Source: Thelephora terrestris (Eukaryota; Basidiomycota; Agaricomycetes; Thelephorales; Thelephoraceae). From it: a DNA stretch of 64,000 bases. The translations under genes were made by a program, and so were the position numbers. This document shows positions 47,963 to 60,925 of the stretch, in pieces. The notes under the pieces were generated by a model, which searched no databases, had not been told where the DNA came from, and saw only the letters and a program-made list of their open reading frames with translations. How positions within the stretch are numbered: position 1 is the stretch's first letter; every line of letters begins with the position of its first letter. Where the stretch lies: the NCBI GenBank assembly GCA_015956445.1, contig WIUZ02000008.1:992001-1056000 (forward strand), in the 5' to 3' direction.

Positions 47963-50605
47963 ATGGACGGAGACTCGCCGACGACCCTCGTCTCCACAAA
48001 AGCTGCGCCCTCTGCCTCAGCGTTGACCACAGACTCCGTAACAGCGGCGACGACGAACTTCAAGGCTCAAACCCAGACGATTCACAACCCAGAAGTAAGA
48101 CTTCCCGCCCAGGATATCTACCGGCGTTACGGACTAAGCTGTGTTCGCAGATAGACATCTTCGTCGCCTCTCAGCGTGGAGATGTAGACACCATTCGTAC
48201 CCTCATTGATTCTGGTAGTGCCTCAGCAACGGACAGAGACCCTCAAAATATCACCCCCCTTCACTGGGCAGCAATCAACGCGCAGCTCGCCGCATGCCGA
48301 TACCTCCTCGAACAAGGCGCTGAAGTCGACGCCCTGGGCGGAGACCTCGTCGCTACCCCCTTGCAATGGGCCGCTCGTAACGGATACATTTATATCATTC
48401 AGCTCCTCATCGCACATGGCGCAGATCCCAACATCACGGATACACAGGGATACAACACCCTACATCTCGTGACCCATTCCAGCAGCGTTATGCCTCTTTT
48501 GTACATACTTCACCAACCAATCAGTGTCGACTCACGAGACTCAGCGGGGCACACGTCCCTGATGTGGGCTGCATACCAAGGCGATGCGTTGAGTGTGGAT
48601 ATCCTTTTGAAACATGGGGCGAATGTTAACATCAAGGACGATGTTGGGCTCACACCTTTGCATTGGGCGGTCGTACGGGGAAACCGAATTTGCATCCGAC
48701 GGTTGCTTGAGCATGGCGCCGAGATCAACGCCAAGGACAATGAAGGTCGGACTGCGCGAGATATGGCGGTCGAACTCAAAAGCTTGGGCGCATGGAAACG
48801 GGCTCTGGAGGAGGGGGATCTCACAGAAGATGGTGTCAAGCGGAAGAAACCCTTATCTGATGTGCGTTCGAAGTTCTCTTTCATGTGAATGCGTTAACAT
48901 TTTGCTCAGAGAAACACCAAATTCCTGATCTTTATCCTCCCGACCGTATTCTTGTTCTTAATTTTCATGACCGTCACCATCCTGCCATGGTATACGGGTA
49001 TTATTCTGGCCATGGCCCTATTTTTTGGCATGCACCACGTACGTCCCATTTTGTCTGGGGTGCATTTGACAAGCTGACGAACGGGGTTGGCTAGATCGTC
49101 ACGCGTGTACTGCTCAACGCTCACAGTTACACCGACAGCGTGACACAAAGCCCCTACTTCTGCGGGATAATCTTTGGTTCTTTCGTATGGGTGGCTTATT
49201 GTTGGGTTACCCGACTCTTACACCGTATGTCCCTTGGTTATAGCCCCAAATTTCGCGTGGCTGACCGGACGCGAATTAGAATCGGAATCACACCCATTCT
49301 CTCACTTACTCTTTGCACTCTCACTTGGCCTGTGTGTGTACAACTTCTTCCGCTCGATAACCCTGGACCCAGGGACGGCCCCGAAACCAAGTAGTGATGC
49401 AGAACTCAAATCCGTAGGTTTACTTTCGCAACTACAGACCAGATGGTTGATCTGACTGAACCCGATTGATAGATCATTGAAGACTTGGCTTCCGAGGGGA
49501 GGCTGAACGGCCAAACTTTCTGCGTGACTTGTATGGCGAAACGACCGCTGAGGTCGAAGCACTGCCGGATCTGTGATAAATGCGTGGCTCGGCATGACCA
49601 GTGAGCATCTTGTCTATCAAACTCCGTTTTGGGAGAATTGATCATCCCGCAGTCACTGTCCGTGGGTATGGAATTGCGGTGAGTCGAACGGAAATCGACA
49701 ACCGGGAATTTCCTTGTTTGCTCATCGCCGGTTTTAGTGGGAATGAACAACCATCGACAATTCGTGATCTTCGTGACGACCCTCGTCCTTGGTATCGGGT
49801 TGTTTGATTATCTCTCATACGCGTGTAAGTCTCCTCCCGATTACCTCCCAATCCTCCACTCATATTACGTGCCGCAGACTTTTCAGAGGTCTCGGCCTCG
49901 TCTAACCCGTCCAGCGACGTCTCCCCTTCGTGTCTATTTCCTACTTCAATGTGTTACACCATCTCCTACGATACCTTCTTGTTCGTCGTCGTCCTCTGGT
50001 CCACGCTCCAACTTTCGTGGACGATAATTTTGCTTGCCTCGCAACTCTGGCAGGTCTCTCGGCAGATGACCACTCTCGAAGTCTCGAATCTCGGCCGATA
50101 CGGTTTCATGGGAGGACGAGGGACTTCGATGAGCGCACAGATGGGTGCCTCGCAACAGGTGGGCGGTGTGAGCGGTATCGATACCCCCGGCGCAGAAGGC
50201 GAGCTTGGGCATAAGCACCGCAATCACAAGGGATGTTGCGGTTCTGGATTCCTCATGCACCTTCTGGGCTTGGATCGGTTTACCAAGGGAAAGGCTACGG
50301 AGGGTCTCGCGCGATCGACGAGGGCGCACAATCCGTTCGATCTTGGATTCTTCGGGAACTGCAAGGACTTTTGGACGACAGGGAAAGAGCTGGGTGTTGA
50401 GTATGAGAGGGTGTATGACGTGCCCAAGGAAGGGTTCGTGGAGGCGAAGAAGAGGAAAGAGATCGAGGATGACTCGAGTTTGGGCTCTGGCTATGGAAGT
50501 GGAGGTTCCGGGGTGGGGTCTTTGAGGAAGAAGTTGACGATGAGTTTGAGTTTGGGGTCGTTTGGAAGGGGGAGGAGTGGGTATGAGCCTGTCAGCCAGG
50601 TGTGA
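47963..50605 (+). CDS. AKR1: ankyrin-repeat DHHC palmitoyltransferase
   Basis: Nine exons: 47963-48094, 48151-48861, 48910-49038, 49095-49224, 49280-49413, 49473-49600, 49653-49678, 49738-49824, 49878-50605; 2205 nt, 734 aa, in frame. Residues ~45-275 hold about six ankyrin repeats ([32 protein letters not shown]). Membrane segments follow ([48 protein letters not shown]). The DHHC cysteine-rich domain is at ~429-463 ([34 protein letters not shown]), with two more membrane helices, the motif [12 protein letters not shown] near the TTxE site, and a basic, Gly/Ser-rich tail. It S-palmitoylates membrane-associated proteins at the Golgi or early endosomes; yeast Akr1 acts on casein kinase Yck2. 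The DHHC is canonical, whereas yeast Akr1 has DHYC. Confidence 0.93.
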
Positions 50606-51600
50606 TGGGCTCTTTTATCCTTTTATTCAATATTTCATAGGAAACCGCGTTATCTGTTTGTCTCGTATTTATGGCAGCCGTTGTGCAAGTATTTGTTGTA
50701 ATATCCTCCTTTCGTGGTGATGATGTACGCACCCTTCCAACGGGGGATAAAGCTCAGAAGCACTCTTATCGATGTTGGGGCAGAGCGGACCGAGAGTACT
50801 CCACATTTCATTGATCGCCCCTCGGCATTACATCAGCTATCCACCAGGCAGTGAAGGATATATCGGGATGGGAGCGAACGTGGGAAGAATACCTTATGTA
50901 TCCCGGGGAAAGAAAACGAACCTTTCAGACGCTGACACGTTATGCAACAGTCTACCGAGTCTGCAGGTGTTTCTGCGAAACCACTCCGGGCTTATCATTC
51001 GACCGAGGATGATTCGGTTGCTTTGAATTGTAGAACCTGTTACACAGGGTCCAAAGAAGAGGTGCAAGTCGGGGCCTAGATATCTGAGATACAACAGCGC
51101 GTCAGGGAGATCTTTCGACTCCCCATGGTTGCGTCATGAGTTCGTCGCTCCATTTTCGGCCCGATCGTTCCGAGGGTCCTCAACCCAAACACCATGTGAC
51201 CCATCCCCTTCCAAACTCGGCAAGTGTGGCGTGTACAAACAAAACCATACAAGCAAGGGAAAACCCGTGACTTATAGCGAGTGACTTCCCCGTGACCAGC
51301 TCTTTTCTCCCCGTGATCTGTTTTACGCCCCGTGCACCCTCCGCCCTCTGCCTCTCAACGCACTGAGGTTCGGCCAGTTTGGCGACACAGATCCTTCCTC
51401 TTTCCTATCGGTTTCGCAATATCAAAGAGTTGTACGAATATTCGAGGTTTCCAAAGGTACACGTATGTATTTTATTCGTCTTTGTGTTATTCCAGGGACA
51501 CCCCGAGTGAGAACCATAATCTAGAATACAACATCATCGCCTCCAAAACCGCGATAACGCGCCCAAGCTCAGAACGCTGGACTGAGAACACTAGGACGAT
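50606..51600. other. intergenic region AKR1 to bHLH gene
   Basis: About 1 kb with only short frames lacking support. It holds the 3' end of AKR1 and the promoter of the bHLH gene, which becomes CT-rich around 51300-51400. Confidence 0.5.
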
Positions 51601-52964
51601 ATGGCCTCCACTTCAGCTCCTCAACAGGGAAACTTAACCACCGAAGTCATTCCTCAAATCGGTAGCCTGGATAGCACCCAAGTCGCCCAGATCCTACGTA
51701 ACCTCCCTGGTTTGCTCAACAAGGTGAGAGATAACCCTTCACCGCCGACTTTTGCTGTATTTTTTTGTCCTTGGCGATGTGCGCGGCCAGTGCGATCTGG
51801 GAGTTGTGTTCCATAGCTCTAATAGCAGAGGGCGTTCCGATCACCCGAGCTTCATGTGATCGTTTTTGGGACGTACCTCCGCTTCGATCTCGCCCACACT
51901 CCGACGCAACATCCCCCGCGGCGTTTCTGTTTTCCATTGTTGCTCCCGTGCTGATGACCTCATATCGATAGCCTGAAGGTGATGCGGCGCAAATCCTTTC
52001 TGGTCTGGCGCAACAACAACCCGGATTCCACCACATACCTCAACATCAACTCGGACCCTTCCCAGGTAGCGATCCGGGACCATCCACTCACCCTCGAGGA
52101 CCACCGAATCTTAATCAGATCGGGGTCGTGGGACCTCCTCAACAGCTCGCACAGAATCCTGTACCAGGAGGGCAGAGGCGGTTGCGGACGCCTCCTGCCC
52201 ACCGAACACCGGGAAGCGATGGATCGCCTGCTGAGGGTGGTGATAACCTTACCGGAGAGTGCGACGGTATGGGACCTTCGAGCCCAAATGAAAACGGGCC
52301 TGGTGGGAGGAGCAGAGGAGGGCGTGCAGCTGGGATGTCGAATGATGAGTGGGCGAGACAGCGGAAAGATAACCATGTGAGTCTCGCTGCCACCCTTCTG
52401 AAACCCTTCTTCCACCCAACTTGCTTCGTTTGCTTGGACCCTGTCCATAGTATTCGTTGCTACGCCACGCCATCATGCCTGTCATGCTATCTTTTTTTCC
52501 ACCATGATTCGAATGTTCAAGGTTACTGATTCAATGTTATGTTTGAAACATAATAGAAAGAGGTGGAACGCCGAAGGCGGGGCAATATCAACGACGGGAT
52601 CAACGAACTCGGAAGAATTGTACCAAACGGGTCGGGTGAAAAGGCGAAGGGCGCTATCCTCCAGCGGGCCGTGCAATACATTCATCATCTGAAGGAGAAC
52701 GAGGCGAGGAACATTGAAAAGTGGACGTTGGAGAAGTTGCTGATGGATCAGGCGATGGGTGACCTGCAGGCGCAATTGGATGAGATGAGGAGGATGTGGG
52801 AGCAAGAGAGGGAAGCCAGACAGAGACTGGAGTCAGAGGTGACGGCACTTCGGACGGAGAAAAACAATACGGCAGCGGCGGCGGCCACATCAAGCGCCAG
52901 CGCCGGTGGCGGTGGAGCGGAAGAAGATGGGGAAAGAGGTGGGAAGAGGAAGCGAGTGGAGTGA
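51601..52964 (+). CDS. CBF1: bHLH transcription factor, Cbf1-like
   Basis: Exons 51601-51723, 51972-52376 and 52557-52964; 936 nt, 311 aa, in frame. N-terminus short and polar (MASTSAPQQGNLTTEV). Middle rich in Pro, Gly and Gln (disordered). The bHLH starts at residue ~170 (RQRKDNHKEVERRRRGNIND), then helix 2 (KGAILQRAVQYIHHLKENEA) and a leucine-zipper-like coil (LEKLLMDQAMGDLQAQLDEM). The basic region keeps the H, E and R contacts that read CACGTG. Cbf1 homologues bind such E-boxes at sulfur-metabolism promoters and at centromeres in budding yeast; in basidiomycetes only the transcriptional role is likely. The introns (248 and 180 bp) are longer than the local norm. Confidence 0.85.
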
Positions 52965-53501
52965 AGGCTCTACCCTTCGGTTGTCTCTGTTGTTGTGTCA
53001 AGGTGAATAATTGGAATCTTCTATGTTTGTGGTTTCCTTGCTCTCTGTCCACCTCTTCCCTGTCTTGTATTTCTATCTTACTCTGGTATTCTGTGTATTC
53101 GATTTGGTGACTTGATTTACCCTGACACTTTTGTACGCACCGATGGATCGGCAGAGGGTCTGTCGAGTGTCGCAACTTTGGGCCGAAGAGGCCACTCTTT
53201 GATGTGATGCAATGGTTAGTAAGTGGACCGTCAGTATGTTTGTGGCCAACGATGAAACGTCTGAACGGTCGCTTATCCGAAGGGTTTCGTTTGATCTGTC
53301 CACAATATCCAGCTAACACATGGCCAAAGCGTTTCTCACCATCACTTGCACACAATCTATATAAGCTCAAACATCTCTCTCCCCACTCCCGGATCGCTTT
53401 CCCACCCCCACTCTCTCATACCTCCGTCCCTCCTCGTGGTCATCCCCCGTCCCGTTCACATACAAACCACGCAGAGCAGGCTAGATTCCCGTATAGCCGA
53501 C

Positions 53502-55838
53502 ATGGCCCGCGCCTTTGACGTCGAACCGGTGGACCCTTTCGCCCAAATAACCGCACCGCCCGCCGACGAGACACCCGAGCAACGACGGATCCGAGAACGC
53601 AGAGAGGAGGAGGAGAGGAAGATCAGCGAACAGATCGACGAAGCCCTCAAGTTGGAGCGGGAGGAGGTGAGAGTGAAGCGGAGGAACCGACTGAAAGTTC
53701 TCCTTCTGGGTCAGAGCGAGAGCGGTGAGCGATTTGTTTTCGTTTCTCGTTGGTGTCTTTCGTCCCGAGTGTCCTCCTCGTCGCCGCCGTCTCTATAGTC
53801 GACCTCGGATTTTGCAAATGCGCTGTCTGTGAAAATTCCCAGGGGTTCCCAGATCCCTGTTGCCGATCTGTGGCTATAGATCACCGGCGTGCGGTCACTT
53901 CGCGCTTGGCAGTGGGAGTTGGGAGGGAACTCGACATCTCCATCAAGTCTGTGCTCTCTCTCGCGCGCGCGACTGTTCTCGGCGGAATTCTCACTTGGAT
54001 ATTTACTGACTTTATTCGCGTATCTAGGCAAGTCGACAACCGTCAAGAGTGAGTGTTTCTTCTCCTTTGACTGGTGGACCGGTGATCACCCGTGTGGGCC
54101 CCACTCCCACCCTCTTTCTTACGTTGCAATGATCCCCACTGACAATCAACCGTTTCATCCGCCTCCTCCCTTTTTCGCTGATACGCGTTCCGATCCGGAA
54201 TCATGATGCCACTCGACGGTCGACTCCTCCATCGACACAGATTTTCAATTGAAATACGCCCCTAAAGCCTGGAAACAAGAGCGTCTGGTCTGGACTACCG
54301 TCGTTCAACTCAACCTCATCAGGAACGTGAACAACATCCTCGATGTCATCACCCAAGAGATGGCAACCGCTCCACAGAGCGCAGCAGCAGCAGCACCCAC
54401 CACCAGCAGGGTCCTCCTCGAACCCGCCCCGGCAGAATCCGTTTCTCCGCCGTCTGATTTATTCTCCGAGAAGCACAAGATCTTGAAGCTCCGGCTCGTC
54501 CCGCTCCGTGGCGTTCAGGCCGACCTCGAGAGGAAGTTGGGCAGTGGTGCGTTTGAGGACCAGGGTAACTACGGTCGAGGGCGCTCCCATTCTGCATCTC
54601 TCGTTGATGGCGAATCGCATAATACCCGGCGGATCCCGAAGGAGTTTTGCGTCCGATCGAACAATTCGTGGAAGGACAGGCTGAAGCATGGGATCAAGAT
54701 CCCCGGTCACCGGCCTTCTTCCGGTGGGTCGATCAATAACACGCCTGGAGCTTGGGGAGGTAACGAGAGGGAGGTTTCGTTGGGTGAGTGGGGGAATGGA
54801 CCCACGGCTGGTCCCGATGAGGTTACGGGTATCATCGCCGAGTGTAGGGATGATATCAAAGCGCTGTGGGAGGATCGAGTCGTTCAGAGCGTGTTGAGCA
54901 AGAAGAAGTATAGGGTCGACGAGTCTTCTGGATTGTGCGTCCCCCGTTTTCTCTCTCGATCGCTCTCACGCTCAACATTTTCCCTTTCCTCATCCTGGCG
55001 ACTTTTTTTCTTCATCTTCTAGCTTCTTAAACGACATTGACCGGATCGCCACCCAAAATTACACCCCGTCGGATGATGACGTCGTCCGCGCTCGATTGCG
55101 CACTGTAGGTGTACAGGAGCACCAGTTCGTCTTTGAAGAAGGTGCGTGTGTGAGCCCCTGCGGTTACCTGACGGAGCACACCGATTGAACTCCTTGGATG
55201 TAGGGAAGCACAAGGGAACAGAATGGCAGATTTTCGACGTTGGAGGCTCGAGGTCGTCACGAGCATCCTGGGCACCGTTCTTCGATGACATTGATGCGAT
55301 CATCTTCCTCGCCCCGCTCAGCGTGTTTGACGAGAAGCTCATCGAAGATACCCGCGTCAACCGCCTCCAAGATTCGTATGAACTGTGGAAACAAGTCACG
55401 TCGAGCACCATCCTGGAGAACACACAGATCATATTGTTCTTGAACAAGTACGATCTGCTGGCGAAGAAACTCAAGCGGGGAGTCAGAATAAGAGATTTCA
55501 TCTCCAGTTACGGAGAGCGGGATAATACCCCTGAAGCTGCGGTGAAATGTACACGCGTTCACGACCGACTGTTCCTTGCGTTGGGTGCTGACCCGCGTGC
55601 ATCTTTTCTATAGATTTCGAGGCTCATTTCAAGGAGGTCCACAGGAAGCTTTCGCGTTCCGACCGGCCCTTCTTCGTACATGTCACTTCCGCGGTGGTCA
55701 GTAACACGCTCCTTCGCAGCCCTGATCGTGCGGGACTCACGCCTCGAATTCTAGGATACCAAGGGAACCATTGCGACATTAAGCGTCGTGGAAGATAGCA
55801 TTCTGCGTCGTCATTTGGTAAACGCTCAGCTGCTCTAA
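53502..55838 (+). CDS. divergent heterotrimeric G-protein alpha subunit
   Basis: Exons 53502-53724, 54028-54048, 54241-54934, 55023-55141, 55204-55548, 55614-55696, 55755-55838; 1569 nt, 522 aa, in frame. P-loop GQSESGKST at 70-78. Switch I has RARLRT with the catalytic-type Arg at ~337. Switch II reads DVGGSRSSR, so residue 368 is Ser where canonical G-alpha has the catalytic Gln. NKYD at 433-436 and TSAVDT replace NKxD and TCAxDT. An insert of more than 100 residues (Ser/Gly/basic, around 150-270) in the helical domain explains the length (usual ~355). There is no N-terminal MGxxxS myristoylation site; instead a charged helical extension of ~60 aa is present. Member of the expanded, non-canonical G-alpha group of Agaricomycetes; it probably binds GTP but turns it over differently. 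Confidence 0.9.
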
Positions 55839-57836
55839 CCGGCGTCAACGTCATCTTTCAAAGTATCTTATCCTCTCGTGCTAATCTCGTTCCGTTCGTT
55901 TCTTTTTTTTTTCGCTTCTCTCTCTCATGATCTCCCCCGTCCGGTTGTTGTCTGTATGCTTATCCAGTCCTCACGTCATCTGCTCGATATCTATTCTCCC
56001 TCTCGCCCGACGAGCCCTCTCATGTGTATACTCTAGAGCCCCCCCTCCCCCACCGCATCTTTCGTGTAACTACTAATACCCATATATCTTGCCCCTCATT
56101 TCACACACACACCCGATTCTCTAGGTGCAGGGCGAGGAGTGGGTCCGTTTTCACTTTTATTGGACGTTCTGTAAGTAAATCTGCGGGGGCCCAGCGTTAA
56201 AACGTGTACTCGATTCTTAGGTTTTTTGGTGTTCTTTAGCTCTCTCTCTCTCTCTCGCCCGTTTCGGTGGTTTTAAAGGGGATAATTTGAATAAATATTG
56301 CATTAATTCCCCCCCCAGCCCGTGGTGGATTTTCTCCTCCGAGTTGCTCTCTAAATCTCCTCCTAGTACCCACCCTCTTTGTTCCTCGACGAGTTCCGCC
56401 CAGGGATCCGATACGATGACGCCCCCCACCCCCCTCGAATACCCGGGTTTATTTTACTGGAGGGGCGGAGAGAGTACAGTTTTTTGACCCGCGGTATTTT
56501 TTTGATCCTACGATGTAGTACGCCACAAAGAGGAAGTTCAACTTACGAGATAGTGGAGTGCTGTGCAAAACCCTCCGCGGTTTGTGTATGGGATCAATGA
56601 AACCTGTGTATACTCTATTGCGAAGTACTACCTCCCATCGTTCGTTCATCGAATACGAAAAAAACTTTTTTTTTCTGTTTTGATCACAGCCCTTTGGTGA
56701 TCACGCGATGATGGTGATTTGAAGAGGTATATGAACGGACGAATGAATGGACGAATGAATTGGATACACAAGTGAGACGGAGACCCTGGAACCGGTGTCG
56801 CAAGTGTGCACGAGATTGAGCCCCCCCCCCCCCCCTCACGTCGGAGCCCGTATCAAATTCGAACAGTTGCGATGGAATGGAGCTGGCCGCTCCCGAGCGA
56901 TCGAAAGTTTCCAAAACGCGCACTCGTTTCTCGGAGCACCTCTGTTTGGCAGTGGGGGCCCGCTACTACCCGTATTTCTCTCTCCCCCACCCCCGGATAG
57001 ACCGTAGAACCGCAGTCGGTCCCAAGCGAACGGAAGCATCGACGTGCGAGAGAACCCACTTGAAAAAACCCGTGAAGGAGAAGGGATCTCACCGCACCCC
57101 CCCTCCCCAGATGCTCCTTCTAGTAGTTCCGACCAGACCGGGGGTTATAGCGCTCGACACAGCATACACGCCTCCCGTTCATCAACATCCCGTGTGTATC
57201 CGTCGAGCGATCGGCAGTGGGCGCCATCCGGGGGAGAGACTTTCAAGACGCAACGAACTGGACTAGGCCCGGATTCAGGAGCACAGGAGCACATGGGAGG
57301 GGGGGGGGTCCGTGATTGGCAGGACGCATGGCTGGCAGTATGAACGAAAGGCGCCTGTGGTTGCAGAGTATACGTCCATGCTTCCAACGAGAGTAACGAT
57401 GGTGTTATTTAGCGATGTATTGACAAAGGTGGGTGATATTTTGGGCAGTCCCACGCCCGAGCTTTCTGCGAAGTGGCTAGTTCGAGAGAAGGGTAACTTG
57501 CAAATTGCGGAGCCCAGTACCGAGGACGAGGCCAGCAGACGACCGAATATCCCACTTCCATCACAATTCCCCAACCGTGTCCTTCACAGGCTTGTCACGC
57601 CCGACGTCCTTCTGTATGTCGCCAATCTTAACCCACGGTCGCCTCTTGCTTCTGGAGACGTAAAAGGCGTATCTGTTTTCCTGACGCGGTTCACCTGATC
57701 ACGACATATCCCGTGTATGCTCATCTTCCTGTACTACATAATCCCAACACCACGTTTTCGATAGCGCTATCCCTCTTGTCCTCAAATGACTACAATCCAT
57801 TGTCTCATTTGTTGCTACCTACAGCGGCTTCCAGTA
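55839..57836. other. 2-kb spacer without a supported gene
   Basis: CT-rich and low-complexity sequence follows the G-alpha gene (T9 near 55905, CT repeats near 56240, C15 at 56821-56835, G10 near 57299). A plus-strand open segment at 57312-57698 has no recognisable domain and no good start context. Nothing else is seen. Confidence 0.4.
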
Positions 57837-60326
57837 TCAGAGTTCAGCTCCAGTGAGCTGCCTGAACCAGGTCACATCGTGGGCGATCTCTATCTTCCCC
57901 TCAGCACGAACACCGTCGGGCCATGGGATGCCCTCAGACATATTAATATTGGTCGGATAACGCGCCTCACCGATCTTCCCGCACCAGTCAAAATCCACAA
58001 GCTTCAATCCGGCCCCTGCAATCAAGATGTTTGGCTCCCGCAAGTCTCCAAATACGAACCCTTGAGCATGCAGAAGCTTAATCGCCTTGCGCAATAAGCC
58101 GACATGCTCGGGCCCACTCTCAACCTTCAGTGCTCCTTCCTTGGTGGTGACCTCAACATAATCCATAACCACAAAGTGAATCCCTGTCCCTTCGATCACC
58201 TCGTGGTGCAGGAGTTCGGGCGCCAGGAGATGCTCGGCAAGCAGTCGGTGGGCTTCTTCACAATACGTCCGCGTAAACTTGACAACGACTTTCTTGACTT
58301 CAGGCGATTCCATAATTGCCTCAAAAACAGCTCTGGGAGAGTCCAAGGGAGTTAAACGTGTGGTGTACTTGAACTTGTGCTCGCCGTCCTTTGTAAGGTA
58401 TTTTGTGTAGTACGGGAATATTTTCCGCGGTGGGCCTGAGGTCTGACCCCGCGATTTGGTTCGTGCTGTCGATGATGCGGCGGCACTTGGAGGTGGATCA
58501 ACCGGGGCGGGCTCGAGCGATTTGTAGAACTTCTCCAGGTCCTCGATGCATTCTTTGAGAGCGACAAGGATCTGGGCCACTCGGCGCAGGCCTTTATCTT
58601 CTTCGGTGGGGTGGGATCCGAGGGCAATGTAATCTGTAAGGCGTTGGACGACAAAGGTTTCGGCGAAAACAGCACCAGAGACCATCATATGTGGCCCTGC
58701 AATTGCCAAAAGAAGAGCGGGGCAGCACGACACATCCCAGAATGGCTTCCACTTTTGCAGTCAGTAAATTACAAACTGAAAATTGGCAGAGTACTTACGA
58801 GCGTCGAAGAATAGACTTTCACGTAGTCAGATTGGCACTGCAGGGCAGGGTCACAACCGCCCGCCCCAACCTCATTCTTCACTTCTGTGAAGAAGCAGAC
58901 CGGTTCTCGTTCCAACCAAGGGCGTCGGGGCAGCTTGACCTGGATAACCCCATCTGGGATGATTCGTCTATCAGCATCGATATTCAATATCGTCTCCGTC
59001 AGGACCGCGTCGTGTAACAAGATCTTCAGAGAGGACTGCAGCGCGGCTGTGCGTCTACCTTCCGTGGGATAATAATCACGGGAGGCATTAATGAAGAGCG
59101 TGGTGTCGTGGAGAGTGCCCTCATCTCCTTCGAAGTCCGCGGATGCGCGAGAAAGGAACTTCGCAAAAACCGGGTGGTATATCGCGATAGGCAACCCGGT
59201 CTTCTTTCCTGGACGTTCGTCGTAGATTGCACCTATGTTTTTCTGTGTCTTGATGCGCTCCGTGTGCATTGCATCCTCGGAAGGTGGTTTGCGCTTGCGG
59301 CCAAATTCTGCTATCTCCTCCCGTGCTGATCAAACAATGAGGAAAAGTGGGATCATGAAACGACAGCCACGTACTGTAATTGGTGGGGTCTTCGTAGATA
59401 ATGTGCAGTTTATCGTGGCTCTTTTCGTCTGTGGATGAAATGATGTGAGTAACACGCCTCAACAAGCACCTTGGTGACTCACCGAAGACAATGCCAAGTA
59501 CACTGCCCTCTTTCACACTTGACCCATAAAGGAGAGGACGATGATTGCGCACGGACTTGGCATCAAGCGGTAATTTCTCCTCCGCTTCTTTGAGAGATAT
59601 CTGCCCAATGCCCTTGTATTCTCCAATAATCTGCAAGGTTCTTAGAGATGAATTTACACGAATTAATGGCCCACAAACCTCATAAACAGTGACGGATGTG
59701 TATTGGGGAAGTACGCAAGCCTCTTCTTTCAACAGCTCCAGCACTTTACGCACGGTAGCGTTTGGTGGTGCTACAACGGAATAGTTCGCAAAACAGGTAT
59801 AGTATAGGCCCTCTTTCTTGAACAATACACAGTCAAGGTTAGGCGGAGGCGGAGGTGGTGGAGGAGGCGGAGTGACTTATTCGGGCGCCGTGAGTGACAG
59901 TGTGGATTAAAATAGCCCATAGACTCACAAACTCTAGCAGCTATATCCTGCTCAAGTTCAGGTGACCTAAAACTTCGGACCAACATCCGCGCATGATTTT
60001 GGAGGTAATACAAATCGATGTCCTTCATCTCTCTCGCCGGTCGCCCGGGATCAAGCTGTTGGGAAAGCGGGATTAAGGAAGTAGCCCAGATGAAGTGACA
60101 TTGGTCGCACCCGATATATGGTCACCCGCATACTCGGGGTGCTGAAACTTGAGTAATCCGTACGAAGGTGATCGATGACAATCTCTTGCAAGTCGGCCAC
60201 CTCCACACATTCGGAGAGACGAGGTTGATACTCAATCGTCCCTAGGTAATCATGTTCTCTGCCAGGGTCTTGAGAAGCATGCAGGATATGAATGATGAAA
60301 TCGTGAATTTTTTTTTTTCCGGTCAT
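57837..60326 (-). CDS. CR-type protein: N-terminal header, PD-(D/E)xK nuclease, kinase-like domain
   Basis: Seven exons (complement): 57837-58751, 58799-59325, 59375-59428, 59483-59630, 59679-59816, 59933-60055, 60111-60326; 2121 nt, 706 aa, in frame and apparently whole. The N-terminal ~220 residues form a beta-grasp-like or header region (DLQEIVIDHLRTDYSS; SVKEGSVLGIVF). Nuclease-like domain ~270-400: IIPDG at 348-352, then FFTEVKNEVG with E374 and K376, the PD..ExK pattern. After WKPFWDVSCC and a hydrophobic helix comes a kinase-like domain: VVVKF with K560, GFVFGDLREPN with D637 and N642, LVDFDW with D655. This order is known from basidiomycete Crinkler-related effectors or conflict proteins. 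The start ATG 60326 is followed by a 10-A run. Target unknown. Confidence 0.75.
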
Positions 60327-60756
60327 GGCGACAAGGTGGATGTGGTTGACAATGAAAGTGAAATTAAAGGCGGCTGAGTCACGTGCGGGTGAGTTTGACA
60401 AGGCAAATGCCAATGGGCAACCCTCCGCCAAATTTTGTTCCCGCGCGATATAAACTCACGACTAGCGCCGCTGCGAAAATTCTTCCACTGATACCACGGC
60501 GGGGATGCTACGACGCCAATACAACGCGAAACAACGGTCGAAACGACTGCGAAACGACAGATTGTGATAAATCACCCAGAAGTTCTAGCTACGAGGTTAA
60601 CATGGAGGCGGCGGCATACCTCATGACGCGCAACCTACCCCTGCGGGGTGCCCCATTTGTATCTCTGGACCTTAACCCGAGTGATTCAACGAAAACATGA
60701 CCATGGACGACCCAGCGCACTGTGGCAGAAATAGTTTCACGTAGGAAGTCTCAGCC

Positions 60757-60925
60757 TCCTGGGCATTCGTCGTGGATTGCACCTATGTGTTCCTGTGTCT
60801 TGATGCGCTCCCTGTGCCTTGCATCCTCGAGGGTGGTTTGCGTTTGCGGCCAAATTCTACTATCTCCTCCCGCGCTGATCAAACAATGAGGAAAAGTGGG
60901 ATTGTGGAACAACAGCTACGCGTCC
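60757..60925 (-). pseudogene. remnant of a second CR-type gene
   Basis: About 165 bp closely matching 59212-59380 of the neighbouring CR gene (same orientation), covering the junction between two exons and the intron between them. Nothing else of the gene is present. A partial duplicate, fossil only. Confidence 0.75.

Noticed and set aside
57312-57698. Plus-strand 128-aa frame
   Set aside because: No domain, no paralog in the window, poor start context, surrounded by low-complexity DNA.
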